From: JBHYDC01 sp051861205
GTDB taxonomy: Bacteria; Pseudomonadota; Alphaproteobacteria; Rhizobiales; Pleomorphomonadaceae
NCBI GenBank assembly: GCA_051861205.1
Contig: JBHYDC010000014.1
Span: 55,049-119,048, forward strand
DNA: 64,000 nucleotides
Direction of reading: 5' to 3'
Positions 60,630 through 64,000 of the stretch are shown piece by piece; the stretch's first letter is position 1; the number at the start of each line of letters is the position of its first letter. The notes beneath the pieces were generated by a model. That model did not search any database and was not told where the DNA came from. It saw nothing but the letters and a program-made list of their open reading frames with translations. Made by a program: the position numbers and the translations under genes.

Positions 60630-61676
60630 TTACACCGCTTCGAGTGTTCGAAACGAGGCAAGTAACTCCTCCATATCTTGGGGCAAATTGCTTTCAAATC
60701 GCAAGATTTCGCGGGTCACGGGATGCTCGAAAGCAATCAAGAAAGCGTGAAGCGCTTGGCGAGGAAACGAACGAACATCGTGCGATAAAGGTTCCGGCAA
60801 CTTATTCGCTTTCGTGAGAAAATGCCGGCCGTAATCTTGGTCGCCGATCAAGGGATGCCCAGCGGCCGCCATATGAACGCGAATTTGATGGGTGCGTCCG
60901 GTTTCGAGGTGGCATTCGATCAACGCGGCTGCTGCATTGCGTCCAGCTTCGGCGGGAAAGCGTTCCGACACCTCGTAATGCGTGATCGCCTCGCGCCCGC
61001 CGCGCTTCAGCACGGCCATCTTGGTCCGGTCCGTGTTGGAGCGGCCAAGCGGAGCGTCGATCGTGCCCCGGTACGGTTCGGGACTGCCCCACACCAGCGC
61101 GAGATATCCCCGCTCCAGCGATCCGGTCCGGCCATGGTCGGCGAATTGCCGGGACAGCGAGGCATGGGCGCCGTCGGTCTTGGCCACCACCATCAGCCCG
61201 CTCGTATCCTTGTCCAGCCGATGCACGATGCCGGGCCGCTTCACGCCGCCGATGCCGGAGAGTGTGTCGCCGCAGTGGTAGAGCAGCGCGTTGACCAGCG
61301 TCCCCGTCCAGTTACCGGCGGCCGGATGCACCACCAGACCGACAGGCTTGTCGATCACGATGACCGAGTCATCCTCGTAGACGACCTCGATAGGGATGTT
61401 CTCCGGTTCCGGGTCGGCGGGTTCGGCCGGCGGTACTTCGAGGTCGACTTGCGCGCCGGCAGCCACCTTGCGGGAGGGGTCGTTCATCACCGTTCCGTCG
61501 ACCGCGACATAGCCGGCCTCGATCAGCGCCTTCAACCGCGAGCGGCTGACATCGGGAATGGCGTCCGCGAGCGCCTTGTCGAGGCGCTGCCGCCCGGCGC
61601 CCTCGGCCAGAACGACGCTGCGCCGATCGAGGCCTTCCAAAACCTCATCGCCGCTCAGATCCATTGCGTCCGCCAT
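60630..61676 (-). CDS. rluD: RluD-type 23S rRNA pseudouridine synthase
   Basis: 348 aa. N-terminal S4 domain (about 25-85) with GRQRLDKALADAIPDVSRSRLKALIEAGYVAVDG, and an RluA-family catalytic domain with VIDKPVGLVVHPAAGNWTGTLVNALLYH, the catalytic Asp in GIVHRLDKDTSGLMVVAKT, and LETGRTHQIRVHMAAAGHPLIGDQDYG. RluD modifies helix 69 of 23S rRNA. ATG 61676 has GGAG about 10 nt upstream; the frame extends 23 codons further. It is divergent from the DUF6476 gene and upstream of rpoH, a common alphaproteobacterial order. Confidence 0.93.
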   Translation of the reverse strand: MADAMDLSGDEVLEGLDRRSVVLAEGAGRQRLDKALADAIPDVSRSRLKALIEAGYVAVDGTVMNDPSRKVAAGAQVDLEVPPAEPADPEPENIPIEVVYEDDSVIVIDKPVGLVVHPAAGNWTGTLVNALLYHCGDTLSGIGGVKRPGIVHRLDKDTSGLMVVAKTDGAHASLSRQFADHGRTGSLERGYLALVWGSPEPYRGTIDAPLGRSNTDRTKMAVLKRGGREAITHYEVSERFPAEAGRNAAAALIECHLETGRTHQIRVHMAAAGHPLIGDQDYGRHFLTKANKLPEPLSHDVRSFPRQALHAFLIAFEHPVTREILRFESNLPQDMEELLASFRTLEAV

Positions 61677-61769
61677 TCTAGTGCGCTCCGTCGTCCGGCG
61701 TCGACAAACGCCCCATCGCAGTTTAAGAGCCCGCGAGTATCTCATGAATTACGAAAGGGAAAGCAGACG

Positions 61770-62126
61770 ATGACAAGCCGGATCGAGGATGAGGGCGACG
61801 AGGCGCCGCTCGACCCAGCCGTCGAGAGAATTCAGGCCAAGCTGCGCCGGATGATTCTCTTTTCGGGTGCCACGCTCGGTATCGGCGTCCTTGCTGTCAT
61901 CGTCGCGATTATCTTCAGAGTGTCCAACCTGTCGTCTGACCGCCGTCCGGCTGGTGAGCCGTGGCGCTCCACCGTCGAGCTGCCCGCTGGCGCTACGATA
62001 TCATCGACCGCCATTGACGGCGATCGCATCGCGATCACCCTGGAAAGCCAGGGCAGCCGCGAGATACATGTGTTCGACATGCCCTCCGGACGCTCGGTCG
62101 GTACGGTAACGCTTATATCGCGATAA
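61770..62126 (+). CDS. Small single-pass membrane protein (DUF6476-like)
   Basis: 118 aa. Acidic N-terminus (EDEGDEAPLDPAVERIQAKLRRMILFSG), one transmembrane helix about 28-50 (MILFSGATLGIGVLAVIVAIIF), then a predicted periplasmic domain VELPAGATISSTAIDGDRIAITLESQGSREIHVFDMPSGRSVG. Its position divergent from rluD-rpoH matches the DUF6476 family of alphaproteobacteria; function unknown. The stop abuts the stop of the next gene on the other strand with no gap. Confidence 0.78.
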   Translation: MTSRIEDEGDEAPLDPAVERIQAKLRRMILFSGATLGIGVLAVIVAIIFRVSNLSSDRRPAGEPWRSTVELPAGATISSTAIDGDRIAITLESQGSREIHVFDMPSGRSVGTVTLISR

Positions 62127-63899
62127 TCAGCTGCCCCAAGCCGCGAAAGCCTGTTCAAAAACCTGATCGCCGGACGGTCCCTTCTCAAACGTCAAAATGG
62201 CGCGTCGGCGGGTCTGATAGCGGAGCGGAATATCGATCCATTCCCGTTCGCGAAGGAGCGCGACATTGCGCACCGCATCCTGATCGGCGCCCGAAAGCGC
62301 GACCCAGAACAGATTGTCCGACACTTTCGCGACTGCGCCGATCAACAAATCGCCCTGCGCTTCCTCGGTCTGCTTCAGGATCACACCCGGTGTCGTGTCG
62401 ATGGTACGGCCGGAAAAGTCGGGAGGCAGGTCGAATTTCAATTCGACGATGTGACTTGCGGGAAGCTGGCTGTCGAGATTTCGCGTGATGGAGAGCGAAA
62501 GCCGCAACTGGCGCTCCGGCACCTCGACCGTCGCACGAATTTCCGATGTTGGCGCGTCGCCGGGCGCGCGCGGTTCGTTTACGAAGGACCACGTGACGTT
62601 ACCTTCAAGGCGCACGGCCGGAGCACCCGGAAGAGGCTCCTCATAGATGATCGCACGCTGCTGAACGGCATTGCTCTGCTCGGCGGCAGGCGGAGCCTGG
62701 GCTTCGCCCGCAGGCGCATTAGACATCTGCACGGGTTCGCCTTGGGAGGCTCCGTCCGTCGCTGCGCTAGGAGGCGTCGTAGCTTGAGCGGTGTCCGGCG
62801 CGGCGGCATCGGCCGGCGATTCCGTTTGTGACTGAGCAGCGCCTTGAGCCGCCGTCGTGGAAGAAGGGACTCCGGGAGCCGTCGGCACGGCGTCACCGGC
62901 CGGCTGCGGCTCCACGCGCTGGGTCGTTACAGTGCGCGCGTCCGGCGCCACCGGGGTCGACAACTGACCATTTTCCGGAAGCCGGTCGAGGATCTTCGGT
63001 TCCAACTCGCTGCCTGGCGTATCGGACGCGCTGGGATTGGAATTCGGGGTCTCGGCGGTCGTGGCGTCGCTGCCGGCGAACAACCCCGCGATCTGGTCGC
63101 GCTGCACCCAGACCACCACGCCAACCACACCGGCGATAATGGCGACCAACGCGGGAATCGCAAAGCTCGCGCGGGCTTGCCGTCGTGGCTGTGGAAGCAC
63201 GGGGCGCCGCACGGGCACCTCACGCCTGAACGAAGAGTCGCGCCGGACCGGTTCGATCGGGACGGATGCGGGTGCTGAAGTGCCGGACGCATTGAAGGCC
63301 GGTTCGATTTTCGATTCGGCCGGTGCGTCGGATTTGTCCTCGATAGCCTCACGCGCATTGCGCACCGCCATCGTCGACGCCTCACCAAGCGACTCCGCAC
63401 GTTTCAGCGTACTGGAAAGGGCGCTCATCCCCACGCCAAGCTTCGCATCCGGCGTGCCCGTCCGGGCCGGTGTCTCCGGAACCACCTTCGCAACCGTGGG
63501 CGGCGGCGGCGGTGTCTTGATAACGACGGTGGTCGGCGCAGCGGGCGCCTCGCGGCGAATGTCTGCATTGGCCTCGACACGCGGCCTCGACTCAGGTGCC
63601 GGTTGCGCCGGCGGCGGAGTGAAGGCGGGCTTGGCGTCGGACTTTGGCAGCGGACTCAGGCTTGGCGGCTCGGACAATCCGAAGGCCACACCGGCGACTT
63701 CGCTCTCCACCCTTCGGATGCATTCTTCCAACGCAAGCCGCTGATCCGTTATTTCGGCGGGCGAAAGCGGCGGATTGTAAGACTGTAGCTGCTTGACCAG
63801 CGCAGCCCGCGCTTTTTCATACACGGCTCTGCGTGCCTCGCCCGAATGCGACGGGAGCGAGGAAATGGCACGCTTCAGCACGGGGTAGTAATCAGCCAT
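62127..63899 (-). CDS. Membrane protein with disordered linker, unknown
   Basis: 590 aa. The conserved N-terminus MADYYPVLKRAISSLPSHSGEARRAVYEKARAALVKQLQSYNPPLSPAEITDQRLALEECIRRVE (about 1-66) is helical. A Pro/Ala-rich linker follows, a single transmembrane helix near 248-268 (FAIPALVAIIAGVVGVVVW), a long low-complexity periplasmic linker, and a globular C-terminal domain (about 420-590, with VTWSFVNEPR and IPLRYQTRRRAILTFEKG). Similar proteins are common in Rhizobiales and uncharacterised. ATG 63899 is chosen because the conserved part starts there; the frame opens 17 codons upstream. Confidence 0.8.
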   Translation of the reverse strand: MADYYPVLKRAISSLPSHSGEARRAVYEKARAALVKQLQSYNPPLSPAEITDQRLALEECIRRVESEVAGVAFGLSEPPSLSPLPKSDAKPAFTPPPAQPAPESRPRVEANADIRREAPAAPTTVVIKTPPPPPTVAKVVPETPARTGTPDAKLGVGMSALSSTLKRAESLGEASTMAVRNAREAIEDKSDAPAESKIEPAFNASGTSAPASVPIEPVRRDSSFRREVPVRRPVLPQPRRQARASFAIPALVAIIAGVVGVVVWVQRDQIAGLFAGSDATTAETPNSNPSASDTPGSELEPKILDRLPENGQLSTPVAPDARTVTTQRVEPQPAGDAVPTAPGVPSSTTAAQGAAQSQTESPADAAAPDTAQATTPPSAATDGASQGEPVQMSNAPAGEAQAPPAAEQSNAVQQRAIIYEEPLPGAPAVRLEGNVTWSFVNEPRAPGDAPTSEIRATVEVPERQLRLSLSITRNLDSQLPASHIVELKFDLPPDFSGRTIDTTPGVILKQTEEAQGDLLIGAVAKVSDNLFWVALSGADQDAVRNVALLREREWIDIPLRYQTRRRAILTFEKGPSGDQVFEQAFAAWGS

Positions 63900-64000
63900 C
63901 GAAATTCGTCTCTCGAGTGAACCTGACCTGCCACTGAGATTTTCCTCCACATGGAGTTAGAGTCCGGCCCTGACGAAGGACGGACTGATGAAGCGAGCAA

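Noticed and set aside
63989..64000. ATG with GAAGGA upstream at the right edge, possibly a new plus-strand gene
   Set aside because: Only four codons are visible, which is too little to support a feature.

Overview
The window is 64 kb of GC-rich chromosome from an alphaproteobacterium, most likely order Hyphomicrobiales (Rhizobiales). The evidence is the gene content and order. There is a full-length CtrA divergent from fliI-fliJ, a ChpT histidine phosphotransferase leading a che operon, an EipA (DUF1134) envelope protein, DUF2336, DUF2927 and YbjN proteins, and an RpoH with its family motif. Dispersed palindromic repeats of the kind common in this order are also present. No phage, insertion sequence or CRISPR array was seen. 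I cannot name the genus.

Layout. 1-11 kb: ilvE (cut by the left edge) divergent from a MarR-response regulator-histidine kinase operon; a 23-bp tandem repeat at a convergent end; then csaA, a TetR regulator, proC and ybjN on the minus strand, and a UbiK-type protein divergent from lgt, a MidA/NDUFAF7-type methyltransferase, pgeF and an M24-fold protein. 11-17 kb: a lipoprotein, prs, rplY, pth and ychF, with palindromic elements between them, then a small secreted protein and a sulfotransferase-like protein. 17-28 kb: fliJ, fliI, ctrA, cutA, nadK, an Hpt protein, DUF2336, a lytic transglycosylase, an aldolase-like fragment, kdsD, an ExoD-family protein and a CNNM/CorC-type protein. 28-36 kb: a MarR regulator, a chemoreceptor carrying a PilZ domain, a Zur-type box heading a zinc ABC transporter operon that begins with a His-rich membrane peptide, a coiled-coil membrane protein and EipA. 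36-43 kb: chpT and cheA-cheW-cheY-cheB-cheR.

43-50 kb: secreted proteins of unknown role, a nitroreductase, recQ and a large beta-helix protein. 50.5-56.5 kb looks accessory and decaying. A frameshifted gene precedes an intact HisKA_2 kinase and response regulator, and a PQQ-type sugar dehydrogenase pseudogene with three lesions follows; then come a host-attachment-family protein, a Crp/Fnr regulator and a cytochrome c. 56.5-64 kb: tRNA-Glu(CTC), a TPP riboswitch controlling a ThiX/ThiY pair, a peroxiredoxin-like protein, rluD-type synthase, rpoH and two membrane proteins.

The connecting theme is CtrA, ChpT and motility. ctrA and chpT are both here. CtrA-like boxes (TTAA-N7-TTAA or one mismatch) lie upstream of fliI, the Hpt gene, the lytic transglycosylase and cheA. 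The ctrA upstream region carries a dense cluster of GANTC (CcrM) sites. No completely new defence or mobile system is visible. The least conventional items are the His-rich peptide in the Zur-type zinc operon, the covarying hairpin repeat at 3.7 kb and the promoter architecture around ctrA.
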